DNA of 64,000 bases from JAGQVA01 sp033764335 (GTDB taxonomy: Bacteria > Bacteroidota > Bacteroidia > J057), in contig JANRJC010000023.1 in assembly GCA_033764335.1 (NCBI GenBank), positions 27,333 through 91,332 of the forward strand, given 5' to 3'. Below are positions 35,721-44,250 of the stretch, one piece after another. Each line of letters starts with the position of its first letter. Position 1 is the stretch's first letter. A program made the translations under genes and the position numbers. The notes beneath the pieces were generated by a model. The model ran no database searches, was not told where the DNA came from, and was given only the letters and a program-made list of their open reading frames with translations.

Positions 35721-35881
35721 TTCATTCGTAGCTCAATCTTTTGTCCCTCGTTAGTTGATACCTGCAGTTGGTTGGCGTGGGTCACTTCTTTCTTCTTTGT
35801 TTGTCAATCTTTAAAGCTGTTACCAATTAGTCAAACTTTTATCGATTGTAATTTTGTTTTTGCAATTTGTGGGTATACATA

Positions 35882-36928
35882 TTACTTGCGCCCCTCTTTA
35901 CCTTTGAAGTCCGTGATGGTCTTTCCATCATAACGATATACTCCTTGATAAAATCCGAACCAAATACTTCCATCGTTGGCTTCCAAAAGTCCCAAAAGAC
36001 CTGGTTGTCCTGACATAATTTCGGTTACAGTGGGTTTTTTATCGTACAAGGACTTTTGATCATAACGGGATAGTGCCCAGTCCTTGTCAAGAGGAGGATT
36101 TACGGCACCAGTAGTCCAGATGTTTCCTTTTTTATCTTCGATGATAGCACCAGCACCTCTATGCGACACCTTAGTAAAGGTTCTGCCGTCATAGCGCCAA
36201 AGACCATCGGCACCGAACCAAATATTGCCTTTTTTATCTTCGATGATTGACCAAACGTTGTTAAACGCTTTGCCATCGTTGTTCTTTAAAACGGTAAATG
36301 TTTTTCCCTGCCCGACTCCGCCATTCAGGCGGGCATCATAAACGAACATATCTTCGCCTTGTGCACCAAACCAAAGCTTGCCGGTTTTGTCTTCAAGAAG
36401 TAAACGAATATTGTTACTGGGAAATCCATCTTTTGTGGTAAAGGTCCGAAAAGATTTCCCATCGTAACGGCTTGCTCCGAACCAGATATTACCGGCTTTG
36501 TCTTCATAAATATGAAGCGCTGAACTAATGCCAGTCCCATCCTTTGCTTTAAATTGCTTAAAGCCTGTCTGTCCGGCAGGCTGGAAGTAAACACCCGAAT
36601 CCTGGGAAGCCAACCAAAGGTTTCCTTTTCTATCTTCCAACACATCCCAGAAGGTCGGCCATTCTATTGTACTTGTCATATTGGTAAAAGATGTTCCATC
36701 GTATCGATAAACACCTACATAAGAAGCAATTAAAATGTCCCCGTTTTTTGCCTGCCTTACATTCCGAACCATACTCATAGGTACCTTCGAAGCGGCCGCC
36801 TCTTTAAGTTGAGACTCGGATAATCCTGATCTATGGCTCCTGTTATTTTGTTTTGGTACGCTTGTTTGATTTTGTCCACAGGAAGTGGAGAGGATAAATA
36901 TAAAGAGCAAACCAGGTATGTATTTCAT
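35882..36928 (-). CDS. Two-component-regulator-type propeller lipoprotein
   Basis: 348 residues with lipoprotein signal (FIFILSTSC, C17). At least six Reg_prop repeats follow, each of the form 'EDKxGNxWFGxxxGxxRYDGxxF' (for example IIEDKKGNIWFGADGLWRYD). Such propellers form the periplasmic sensor of hybrid histidine kinases. Here the propeller stands alone, without kinase domains, so it may be a scaffold or binding protein. The 36929-37148 upstream gap shows nothing recognisable. Confidence 0.8.
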   Translation of the reverse strand: MKYIPGLLFIFILSTSCGQNQTSVPKQNNRSHRSGLSESQLKEAAASKVPMSMVRNVRQAKNGDILIASYVGVYRYDGTSFTNMTSTIEWPTFWDVLEDRKGNLWLASQDSGVYFQPAGQTGFKQFKAKDGTGISSALHIYEDKAGNIWFGASRYDGKSFRTFTTKDGFPSNNIRLLLEDKTGKLWFGAQGEDMFVYDARLNGGVGQGKTFTVLKNNDGKAFNNVWSIIEDKKGNIWFGADGLWRYDGRTFTKVSHRGAGAIIEDKKGNIWTTGAVNPPLDKDWALSRYDQKSLYDKKPTVTEIMSGQPGLLGLLEANDGSIWFGFYQGVYRYDGKTITDFKGKEGRK

Positions 36929-37148
36929 AATTATGTATTTAGTAATAACTCCAACAAAGCTACCCGTCTTAGCGCCCTGCTTTGGTAAAGCGTATGTAAA
37001 AAAAATGTAAACGAAATGTAAAAATTACTTGGATAGCTTAGTTCTCGGATACTGAATCTTTGTCAAGGGTTGACAATTTCATTTATCACTTGTCCAACGT
37101 TAATTTGTTTTCTAATCCAAGTTGCCCCGGAGCATTTACTTATTCATT

Positions 37149-37301
37149 GTGGAAACCTTTGTTAGTAGATGCTACTCGTTAGATGACGAAATTGTATTGG
37201 GCTCTATTACTGCCAACATCCGCATATACGCCACGGGCAGACTCTCTCAACCCGAAGTCAAAGAGGTCAAATCCGTTATAAATGAAACTTTTGTGCGGTG
37301 A
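37149..37301 (+). CDS. Short ORF of unknown function before the MntA gene (possible fragment)
   Basis: A 50-residue reading frame from a GTG, with protein-like composition (VETFVSRCYSLDDEIVLGSI, then YATGRLSQPEVKEVKSVI). It ends 29 bp before the MntA start. Too short to classify. It may be a truncated gene brought with the toxin-antitoxin pair. Confidence 0.3.
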   Translation: METFVSRCYSLDDEIVLGSITANIRIYATGRLSQPEVKEVKSVINETFVR

Positions 37302-37329
37302 TTTTGTTTTTTTTGCCTACCTTAATCCT

Positions 37330-37683
37330 GTGAAACAACAAATTCCCATATTGCCAGATATCGTTAACGATAACCTTGACAAACTCTATGGTTTGTGCAA
37401 AGAATATAAAATATTGCGCCTCTGGCTGTTTGGTTCGGTAATCAGAGATGACTTTCGGAAGGATTCTGATGTAGATGTTTTATACGAATTTGACGATAAC
37501 CAAATACCTGAAACACTTTACCTAAAACATTTTTGGGGAATGTGGGACGGGCTTGAGGCTTTATGGAACCGAAAAGTGGACTTTGTCCATTATCCTGATC
37601 TCCGAAATCCGTATTTTAAAGCAGAAGTTGATGCCTCCAAAGTTTTGATTTATGACGCAGAACGCGAAAAAGTATCTATTTGA
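37330..37683 (+). CDS. mntA: MntA-like minimal nucleotidyltransferase antitoxin
   Basis: About 117 residues from GTG 37330; an ATG at 37282 would add residues that look unlike the family. The polymerase-beta motif is complete: LFGSVIRDDFRKDSDVDVLY gives GSx(10)DxD, with a later acidic residue in KVDFVHY. In MntA-HepT (type VII) systems this enzyme transfers AMP to a tyrosine of the HEPN toxin and silences it. It overlaps the HEPN gene by 32 bp. Confidence 0.85.
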   Translation: MKQQIPILPDIVNDNLDKLYGLCKEYKILRLWLFGSVIRDDFRKDSDVDVLYEFDDNQIPETLYLKHFWGMWDGLEALWNRKVDFVHYPDLRNPYFKAEVDASKVLIYDAEREKVSI

Positions 37684-37990
37684 TATTGCACAATCTATTG
37701 ATATTATCTTTGATATTCACCTAAGAGAAATTCATTCGCTAGATGAATATATGAAAAGTATCTCCGCTCAGGATGGTGTGGAAAAGAGGCTGATTTTGAT
37801 AGGCGAGGCAGCTTTTAGACTTCGGCAAATGGGTATTTCGTTATCTTTGACAGACCAGTTGATAAATAGAAGAAATACTATTGTCCACCAATACGATCAG
37901 TTTACGCACAAAGCAATTTGGTACACAGCACAGCAAGAACTGCCAGTATTGAAACAGCAGGTTATGGAATTAATGGAATCTACTAATTAA
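37652..37990 (+). CDS. hepT: HepT-like HEPN ribonuclease toxin
   Basis: 112 residues, four-helix HEPN fold (DUF86/HepT). The active-site motif Rx4-6HxY is present as RNTIVHQY, so both the RNase residues and the tyrosine modified by MntA are intact. The preceding KRLILIGEAAFRLRQMG helix is typical. Together with the overlapping MntA gene it forms a complete type VII toxin-antitoxin pair. Convergent with the YgiQ gene 5 bp away. Confidence 0.88.
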   Translation: MTQNAKKYLFDIAQSIDIIFDIHLREIHSLDEYMKSISAQDGVEKRLILIGEAAFRLRQMGISLSLTDQLINRRNTIVHQYDQFTHKAIWYTAQQELPVLKQQVMELMESTN

Positions 37991-37995
37991 CCCCC

Positions 37996-39834
37996 TCACT
38001 TCTTCCCCACCAATCTGTCCGCCAGGTCGCGTCTGTCTATTCGCAGGAGTTTTTCCTTGATTTTGGCCTGGTTTTCGGGTTTGTACCAAAAGAAAAATAA
38101 ATGCTGGTTGCGTTTTTCTTCTTCGGTTTTGGCGGTGTAAATGGGCCGCAAGGTGTAGGGGTGAACTCCCGTATAATAAATCACTTCCGCAACGGTCATC
38201 GGTGTCGGGGTAAATCCCTGCACCTGCTCCAGCCGGAATCCCATGTCTTTGGTTTCGGCGGCGAGGTTGGCCATGTCCTGCTCGTGGCAGCCGGGATGGC
38301 TGGAGATAAAATACGGAATCAATGGCTGATCCATATCGTTCTCCTCGTTGATGCGGTCGTAGTTTTTCTTAAACTCGTGAAAGTGCCGGAACGAAGGTTT
38401 GCGCATGATATGCAACGTATCGTCGGAGGTGTGCTCCGGCGCGACTTTCAGCCGGCCTGAAATATGGTTTTTTACCAGTTGCTGCATGTAGTCCTCGATA
38501 TCTTTCTCGTCGCCCTGCTTGTTGTAGGATTTGGTCAACAAGTCGTAACGAATCCCGCTGCCGACAAATGCTTTTTTCACCTTGGGGTGGGCCGCCGCTT
38601 CTTTATAGATTTCGGTCAAGGGCTTATGGCTTGTATCGAGGTTGTGGCAAACCACAGGATGAATACACGACGGACTGCTGCAACGGTCGCAGATTTCCTG
38701 GACTTTGCCTTTCATCTTGTACATATTGGCCGACGGGCCTCCGAGGTCGCTGATATATCCTTTAAAGTCGGGCATTTTTGTCACTGCATCCACTTCTTTC
38801 ATAATGGACTCCTTCGACCGCGAGGCGATAAATTTTCCCTGATGCGCCGAAATCGTACAAAAACTGCATCCGCCAAAACAGCCGCGGTGCATATTGATCG
38901 AAAAGCGGATCATTTCGTAAGCGGGGATGGTGCCGCGTTTGTTGTATTTGGGGTGTGGCTGCCGGGTAAATGGAAGGTCAAACGAAGCGTCTATTTCGTT
39001 TTCCATCATCGGCGGATAGGGCGGATTGACCACCAGCACTTTTTCGCCTACTCCCTGAAGAATGCGCCGCGCCTGCACTTTATTGGACTCCTGCTCGATG
39101 ATTTTAAAATTGGCGGCGTAGCGGATTTTGTCTTCGAGGCAGGTTTCGTGTGAGGCGATTTCGACGTCCACCCAGTTTTTGTTTTTGGGAACTTTATCCA
39201 CCGACTCAGCCAGAAAAGCCGTCTGGGGAATGGTTCTCAAAGACTGGAAGGGAACGCCTTTCGCCAGGAGTTTCATAATTTCATTCAGCGGCTGTTCGCC
39301 CATGCCATAGACCAGCATATCGGCCCCACTGCTTTCGAGGATGGAGGGAAACAGTTTGTCAGCCCAATAGTCGTAATGGGTTACCCTTCTCAGCGAGGCT
39401 TCGATGCCGCCGATCAGCACCGGCACATCGGGATAGAGTTGTTTGAGGATACGGGTATAGACATTGACGGCGTAGTCGGGGCGAAATCCTGCCTCACCAC
39501 CGGGCGTATAGGCGTCGGTAGAGCGTTTGCGTCGGTTGGCGGTGTAGTGATTTACCATCGAATCCATACAGCCGGAGGAAACGCCGAAAAAGAGCCGTGG
39601 GCGACCAAATTTTTTAAAGTCGCGGAGATCGTCCTGCCAGTTGGGTTGGGGAATGATCGCGATGCGATAGCCCGCATGTTCGAGGATACGACCGATGACC
39701 GCCGGGCCGAAGGCCGGATGATCTACATACGCATCGCCAGATATCAGAATGACATCCAGTTCTTCCCACCCGCGCTGCTGAACTTCCTTCGCAGTGATGG
39801 GCAGCCAGTCGGTAATAGGGCGCTGTTTTTCCAC
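37996..39834 (-). CDS. YgiQ-family radical SAM protein
   Basis: About 612 residues from GTG 39834 (start VEKQRPITDWLPI as usual for the family); a TTG 15 bp upstream is possible. The N-terminal domain resembles a cobalamin-binding fold. The radical SAM cluster motif CxxxCxxC is C319, C323 and C326 (MHRGCFGGCSFC). A C-terminal DUF3362 part with PLIPYFISSHPGC and QVQGFTPTPMTVAEVIYYTG follows. The family's reaction is not established. Length and motifs are normal. Confidence 0.9.
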   Translation of the reverse strand: MEKQRPITDWLPITAKEVQQRGWEELDVILISGDAYVDHPAFGPAVIGRILEHAGYRIAIIPQPNWQDDLRDFKKFGRPRLFFGVSSGCMDSMVNHYTANRRKRSTDAYTPGGEAGFRPDYAVNVYTRILKQLYPDVPVLIGGIEASLRRVTHYDYWADKLFPSILESSGADMLVYGMGEQPLNEIMKLLAKGVPFQSLRTIPQTAFLAESVDKVPKNKNWVDVEIASHETCLEDKIRYAANFKIIEQESNKVQARRILQGVGEKVLVVNPPYPPMMENEIDASFDLPFTRQPHPKYNKRGTIPAYEMIRFSINMHRGCFGGCSFCTISAHQGKFIASRSKESIMKEVDAVTKMPDFKGYISDLGGPSANMYKMKGKVQEICDRCSSPSCIHPVVCHNLDTSHKPLTEIYKEAAAHPKVKKAFVGSGIRYDLLTKSYNKQGDEKDIEDYMQQLVKNHISGRLKVAPEHTSDDTLHIMRKPSFRHFHEFKKNYDRINEENDMDQPLIPYFISSHPGCHEQDMANLAAETKDMGFRLEQVQGFTPTPMTVAEVIYYTGVHPYTLRPIYTAKTEEEKRNQHLFFFWYKPENQAKIKEKLLRIDRRDLADRLVGKK

Positions 39835-39856
39835 AACGCAAAGATACAAAATTTTT

Positions 39857-40525
39857 TTATATCCCCACCCAGCCCAATACCTGATCCTGGTTGGGACCCA
39901 TGTCGTTGATAATGGTGTGGCTCATGTAGAGGTGTCGGGCGTCGCTGACGAGGTAAGCGTCAAGCTGAAACATCACAGGGATACAGGAAACGACGGTTTT
40001 GTCCGTTTGCCGGATGTCGCCAAACTCAAAAGATTTGACAAAACCCACCTCATCACCGATGAAGGGTGTACCCGAAAGCACCAGTTTGCAGGCGTCCTGC
40101 ACGAGCGTTACGTCGGGGGGGTAATTGAGGCGCAGGGTATCATTTCCGTAGAAATAAAACAGCGCAGAACTCCACCGGTCGGGGATCAGCGCATAGTCGC
40201 CGGTGCTTTTAAGAGAATATTCAATCGGCTGTTGGAAGGAACCGTCCACAAACATGGGCGAAGTGGGCGTAAGCGATTCGCGGAGGTGAATTTCTCCACT
40301 TTTTTCGATGACTTCGAGGATGAGGGTATCGCCCGTAAAGACAAAGTCTCGGTCGAGATGCTGGCAGGTAGTGGTGTATCGTAGGAAAAGCGACTTTTGT
40401 CCTACTTCCGGCGCAGCAAAGTTGACGGCGTTTTTATTTTCATCGGGATCGGGTATAACCGGCGATACTTTACAGGCAGCCAAAGCCAGCAGTGCAAACA
40501 GAGCAAAAAGCGTGAACTTGTTCAT
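39857..40525 (-). CDS. Lipoprotein of unknown function
   Basis: 222 residues with a clear lipoprotein signal (FALLALAAC, lipid on C18). The rest is beta-rich with four further cysteines (for example TTTCQHLDRDF and VSCIPVMFQL). No domain recognised. It ends 22 bp before the YgiQ gene on the same strand. Confidence 0.65.
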   Translation of the reverse strand: MNKFTLFALFALLALAACKVSPVIPDPDENKNAVNFAAPEVGQKSLFLRYTTTCQHLDRDFVFTGDTLILEVIEKSGEIHLRESLTPTSPMFVDGSFQQPIEYSLKSTGDYALIPDRWSSALFYFYGNDTLRLNYPPDVTLVQDACKLVLSGTPFIGDEVGFVKSFEFGDIRQTDKTVVSCIPVMFQLDAYLVSDARHLYMSHTIINDMGPNQDQVLGWVGI

Positions 40526-40682
40526 GGTCTGGAGATTTTGGGTTTTCCCCTATGACGGAAGGGATGGGAGAAATGCTGCGTGAGGGGTGGGTAGAAATCA
40601 AGAGAGGATATCAGAAGTATTTTTGGAAAACCTCGTAAATTTTGAGAAATTTAGGGTCAGTAGATGCTAACAAAACTTAAAG

Positions 40683-40919
40683 ATGGAATTGAAAATAAAA
40701 ATAGCATACGAGCAGGTAATTGAAATTATCAGACAATTACCGATTAATCAGATCGCCAGGCTGCTGGTAGATGCGAAAGGTATTCTTGAAAAAGAAAAAC
40801 CACAGGAGGATATTTCTGCTTTTCAGCGATTTTTATTGACAGCCCCTACTATGTCTGATGAGCAATATGAAATGTTTGTGGAAAACAGGAAAATGTTCAA
40901 CCAATGGCGAAAGAAATAA
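40683..40919 (+). CDS. Antitoxin-like protein upstream of a VapC toxin
   Basis: 78 residues, mostly helical and charged: a pattern LPINQIARLLVDAKGILEKE, then MSDEQYEMFVENRKMFNQW near the end. The C-terminal part resembles toxin-neutralising tails of small Bacteroidota antitoxins. It overlaps the PIN-domain gene by 16 bp. No DNA-binding motif is obvious. Confidence 0.6.
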   Translation: MELKIKIAYEQVIEIIRQLPINQIARLLVDAKGILEKEKPQEDISAFQRFLLTAPTMSDEQYEMFVENRKMFNQWRKK

Positions 40920-41304
40920 TTTGTCTGGATACGTCTATTCTGATTGATTTTTTCCGGAAGAAAAAGAAGGAAAATACAGTCTTTTACCAATTAACTTTAA
41001 CATATCAGATCTTTGCAGTATCTGTAATCACAGAGTATGAGATTTTTTCTGGTAGTACTGCTGACCAACAAGGATTTTGGGAAAGTTTTTCTCGCAAATC
41101 TCGGTTCTTCCGTTTGATAGTGAAACGGATGCGTTTGCTGTAAAAATATTCAAACAACTCAAAACGCGAAATAAACTAATAGATATACCTGATATATTAA
41201 TAGCCGCAACCGCAGTTAAAAATAACATGAAACTAGCAACCATTAATAGAAAACATTTTGACCGGGTGGGTGATTTGGAACTCGTTGATATTACTGTTTC
41301 ATAA
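40904..41304 (+). pseudogene. VapC-like PIN-domain toxin interrupted by a frameshift
   Basis: The first frame gives the PIN start (CLDTSILIDFFRKK, then VSVITEYEIFSGS). From about 41082 the protein continues in another frame (FFSQISVLPFDSETDAFAVK, then DIPDILIAATAV and TINRKHFDRVGDLELV). Adding one A to the AAA run at 41082-41084 restores one protein of about 134 residues with all acidic PIN residues. The toxin is inactive as written, unless the base is a sequencing error. Confidence 0.7.
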
Positions 41305-41341
41305 TTCTACTTCACGGCCAAACAACTCATTACCGCTCTTA

Positions 41342-41406
41342 AAGGTAGGGTTTTTTATATTCTTTTCCTACCCGTTTTTATTAACCGTTATCCTTTCAAC
41401 AGTCAT
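41342..41406 (-). pseudogene. Relict of a second antitoxin gene
   Basis: Reading from the ATG at 41406, the first five codons (MTVER) equal those of the antitoxin gene at 43403-43612. Most of the gene is then deleted, and the sequence resumes with bases similar to its 3' end (GGTTAATAAAAAC, then AAAAGAATA). A stop follows at codon 13. Its promoter region belongs to the 69-bp repeat. Confidence 0.5.
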
Positions 41407-41459
41407 GATCGTCAGTCGTATTTTCCCTTAGTTACGAAAAAACTTTGACTTTTATTCAA
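41391..41459 (-). repeat. 69-bp exact direct repeat, copy 1
   Basis: Identical over 69 bp to 43597-43665. It carries an antitoxin promoter and the first codons, but here the gene behind it is only a relict. Confidence 0.8.
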
Positions 41460-41503
41460 CTCCCCCCCCTCAATTAAACCCATAACAATACGGCTGTTGG
41501 CCC

Positions 41504-42793
41504 TCATCCGGGTAGCGGGGGATAATTACCTTCTTTCCCCCAAAAATATCCTACCGCCAGCAGGCTCAACACAAGGGTAATACCCCCGATGAGGTAGGAC
41601 AAATACACTGTATAGGAAAGCCAGTTGAGGTTTGAATTGCTGAAATTTTTGATAAATAAAATCCCTACACTTCCCAGGTAGCCAAAGGCGTCGGCGATGT
41701 ACATCAGAAAACCGATATTGCTCGGATGGCGGAAAAGGGCAATCCATCGCTCAAATAACAGGGTGTGAAAACTTACATACGACAGATACATCGCAAACCC
41801 CACACCGATCATCCAGACAGCCGGGTTCAGCATTTTATTTTCGTACAAAAGGGTCATCACTATCAATAGTATCCCGCCGGTCATGATTATGCCCAGGTTG
41901 AGGTAAAAGGCGATGCGATTGTTGGGGATAAAAATTGCCAGGGCAATCAGCAAAAATACACTGATGCCAATCGGTATCTCGGCGGTAAGCAGTACCTGCG
42001 AAGAACCGGCAAAACCCAACAAGGCCCAGATTTCTACCGCAAAATTGTCGCGCACCTCGCGGAAAATTGTCAACGCAACAAACACCGCCACCACAAGCAC
42101 AATGCCCGGTGCAAACGCACGGAAAAACGCCCGGCGTTGGGTTTTACCCATCGGAACTCTTTCCGTGCGGTGGCTGATGTCTTCCGCCGTCGGCGGGGGG
42201 ATTTTGGTCAGCATCCATACGCCCAGCAATAAAAATGGCACAAATATCAGCCCGGTCATAAACGGCATCCAGAATTCCGAAACCGAAAATGATTCGATCA
42301 GAAATTTTCCTACCGATTTTACCAGCCCTGAAGCCACAATAAAACTCACGCACATTCCCGCGCCCAATAACTCCGTATTTCGCCTTCCTTCCAGAAAAGA
42401 AAATACCAGCCCCCAGATCATGCCCAGCGGCAATCCGTTGAAAAACATCCAGATAAAATTGTAGGGATAAGGCGTCAGGCCAAATAACAACAAAGACAGC
42501 CACGAAAAACCCATTAATCCCAAAATGGTTACCACCCGTTTTGCAGCGTCCATTTCGGAGATGATTTTTATTCCGGCAAATTTAGATACCATATAACCCA
42601 AAACCTGCGCGGTAATCAGGATGATTTTGTAGTCTATGCCGCCGATTTGCATATCCTCGTAAACCCCGGCGGTAAAGGGTTTGCGAAAGGCGTACATGCT
42701 GCAATAGGTGATAAACGCCGCAGACATACAAAACACCGAAAAAAGAAAACCGGAGCCGAGCCGTGATTCAGAAAAAATTTTCGCAGACGCCAT
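41504..42793 (-). CDS. DUF5690-family major facilitator transporter
   Basis: 429 residues with about twelve hydrophobic helices. The start includes SMYAFRKPFTAGVY, a conserved opening of this Bacteroidota MFS branch. Other features are GLPLGMIWGLVFSFLEGRR in the first half and SFHTLLFERWIALFRHPSNI in the second. Substrate unknown; the family resembles sugar-phosphate and organophosphate transporters (inference). It lies between the two copies of the 69-bp repeat. Confidence 0.8.
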   Translation of the reverse strand: MASAKIFSESRLGSGFLFSVFCMSAAFITYCSMYAFRKPFTAGVYEDMQIGGIDYKIILITAQVLGYMVSKFAGIKIISEMDAAKRVVTILGLMGFSWLSLLLFGLTPYPYNFIWMFFNGLPLGMIWGLVFSFLEGRRNTELLGAGMCVSFIVASGLVKSVGKFLIESFSVSEFWMPFMTGLIFVPFLLLGVWMLTKIPPPTAEDISHRTERVPMGKTQRRAFFRAFAPGIVLVVAVFVALTIFREVRDNFAVEIWALLGFAGSSQVLLTAEIPIGISVFLLIALAIFIPNNRIAFYLNLGIIMTGGILLIVMTLLYENKMLNPAVWMIGVGFAMYLSYVSFHTLLFERWIALFRHPSNIGFLMYIADAFGYLGSVGILFIKNFSNSNLNWLSYTVYLSYLIGGITLVLSLLAVGYFWGKEGNYPPLPG

Positions 42794-42971
42794 AAGAAGC
42801 CGGGATTTTCAGCTAAAAAACCCCGGCGGTTTTAATTCTACGGGTGCTCAGTATTTTCTTTTTGTTAAGGCGGGGGCTTACTGTTTTGTTTAACCGCTGT
42901 TTTCAGCCTTGCGCCCTTGTTGGGGGGGTGTTTTGCCTGGAAGGACTCGACGGTTCTGATTCGTCCTTATT

Positions 42972-43406
42972 CTAGCTTCTATATTGAAGAAGTTCTTGTG
43001 TAGTTATAAACCTATTAAATCCCTTTGCTGTCAACCCATTGCGGAGTTTTTTATCTCCCGTCCATATTTTCATATCCAGAAAAAGGCTTAATGAGACAAA
43101 CGCAATATCGTTCATATCAATATCTCTAACTAGATCGGCTGCTTTTCGCCATACTTCAAAAGGAATCAGCGATTCCGTAAAAAAAGTAATTCGTTGGTAT
43201 ATTAAAAATTCAATCTCTTTAAATTCCGAATATGTGTATCCCGTTTTTGCTAAAATTTCCGAGGTATGAGCATCAATCTCTTCTTTGAGATAGTTACAAG
43301 TAAAAAAATTTAACTGGTCTTGTGAATTTAGCAGAATATCGCCCACTGAACTCATGGGATTTAGAAAAGCACTAAACACAATATTACTATCAACCACAAT
43401 TTTCAT
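42972..43406 (-). CDS. PIN-domain toxin
   Basis: 144 residues of the PIN/PilT N-terminus type. Acidic sites: VVDSNIVFSAFL (first Asp), a Glu in LKEEIDAHTSEI, MNDIAFVSLSLFL (Asp) and IWTGDKKL (Asp), so the nuclease site looks complete. It overlaps the antitoxin gene by 4 bp. Expected to be an RNase. Confidence 0.8.
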   Translation of the reverse strand: MKIVVDSNIVFSAFLNPMSSVGDILLNSQDQLNFFTCNYLKEEIDAHTSEILAKTGYTYSEFKEIEFLIYQRITFFTESLIPFEVWRKAADLVRDIDMNDIAFVSLSLFLDMKIWTGDKKLRNGLTAKGFNRFITTQELLQYRS

Positions 43407-43612
43407 ACTTCGGGTAGGAATCTGTTTTTATTCTTTTCCCACCAGCTTCTGTTAACCTTCTCTGCCAGAAGGTCTGCATCGGCCTGCGTAGCCTTACTCT
43501 TCGCGGTTAATTCTTTGAAACGCAAATAGTTGAGGAACCGCTGAATTTCTTCAATATTTATTTCAGAAGATAGTTTTATAATTATTCCTTCGGATGTCCT
43601 TTCAACAGTCAT
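43403..43612 (-). CDS. Antitoxin partner of the PIN toxin
   Basis: 69 residues, a helical protein with start MTVERTSEGIIIKLSSEINI and a tail rich in Trp, Lys and Asn (NRSWWEKNKNRF). The 4-bp overlap with the PIN gene and the size support an antitoxin. Its promoter and first codons are part of the 69-bp repeat duplicated at 41391-41459. Confidence 0.7.
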   Translation of the reverse strand: MTVERTSEGIIIKLSSEINIEEIQRFLNYLRFKELTAKSKATQADADLLAEKVNRSWWEKNKNRFLPEV

Positions 43613-43665
43613 GATCGTCAGTCGTATTTTCCCTTAGTTACGAAAAAACTTTGACTTTTATTCAA
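43597..43665 (-). repeat. 69-bp exact direct repeat, copy 2
   Basis: Identical to 41391-41459. It covers the first codons and the promoter region of the antitoxin gene. Confidence 0.8.
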
Positions 43666-43748
43666 AAAAACTAAAGTTTTTGCCCAGATAACCTAAAGAT
43701 GTGAGCGCTCAAGTATCCGGAAATACAGCGTATTGCCTTGTATTCCAT

Positions 43749-43973
43749 CTATCCGTGTAAAATTTCGATCCCCACACGAAAAGGATTGGCTTCCAGGCCG
43801 TTTACCGCCCCCGTCACACGCAGCGCACCGGCAGCCACCGCACAATTGATAATTGCCGCTACGGGCAGGGGGATATTTTCCTCAATTTTTACGACAGGAG
43901 TATGGGGGCGAAGGAGAGTGTATTGATAATCGGAAACCACTCTACAATATCTCAAATATTTGCAAATCCGCAA
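43749..43973 (-). pseudogene. Possible zinc-type alcohol dehydrogenase fragment
   Basis: A 74-residue frame whose middle (TPVVKIEENIPLPVAAIINC, then AGALRVTGAV) resembles the segment of medium-chain dehydrogenases just before the nucleotide fold. Flanking parts do not fit the family. Likely a gene remnant. The rest of 43666-44016 shows no gene. Confidence 0.35.
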
Positions 43974-44016
43974 AATCCATCCTCAAATCTATATTTGACT
44001 CGTAAAAGTCAACGGG

Positions 44017-44206
44017 GCGTGCGAGGACGCGCCGTCGGAACCTAAAAAAAGGGGGACGCATCGGTGCTACCGATGTTACGGCCCTCCGGGCCTTATGTCT
44101 GCGACACACCGTTTTTGTGCCTAATGAATAAGGCCTGAAGGGCCGTAACATCGGTAGCCCACGGCAATCCCCTCAAATTTTATTCTCGGGGCGCGTCCTT
44201 GCACGC
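44017..44206. repeat. Nested inverted-repeat element, MITE-like
   Basis: The outer arms 44017-44033 and 44190-44206 match at 16 of 17 positions (GCGTGCGAGGACGCGCC). The inner arms 44066-44096 and 44128-44158 match at 29 of 31 (start GCTACCGATGTTACGGCCC) around a 31-bp loop. The 190-bp unit has no coding potential. It is more GC-rich than its flanks and lies 44 bp beyond the 3' end of the outer-membrane barrel gene. Confidence 0.7.
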
Positions 44207-44250
44207 AGATTAACTGCAAGTTGCGATTAAAGCAGACGTATCCAAACAAA

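Noticed and set aside
37996..40525. Several long plus-strand reading frames opposite the YgiQ and lipoprotein genes
   Set aside because: They follow the third-position pattern of the opposite-strand genes and show no domain or start context.
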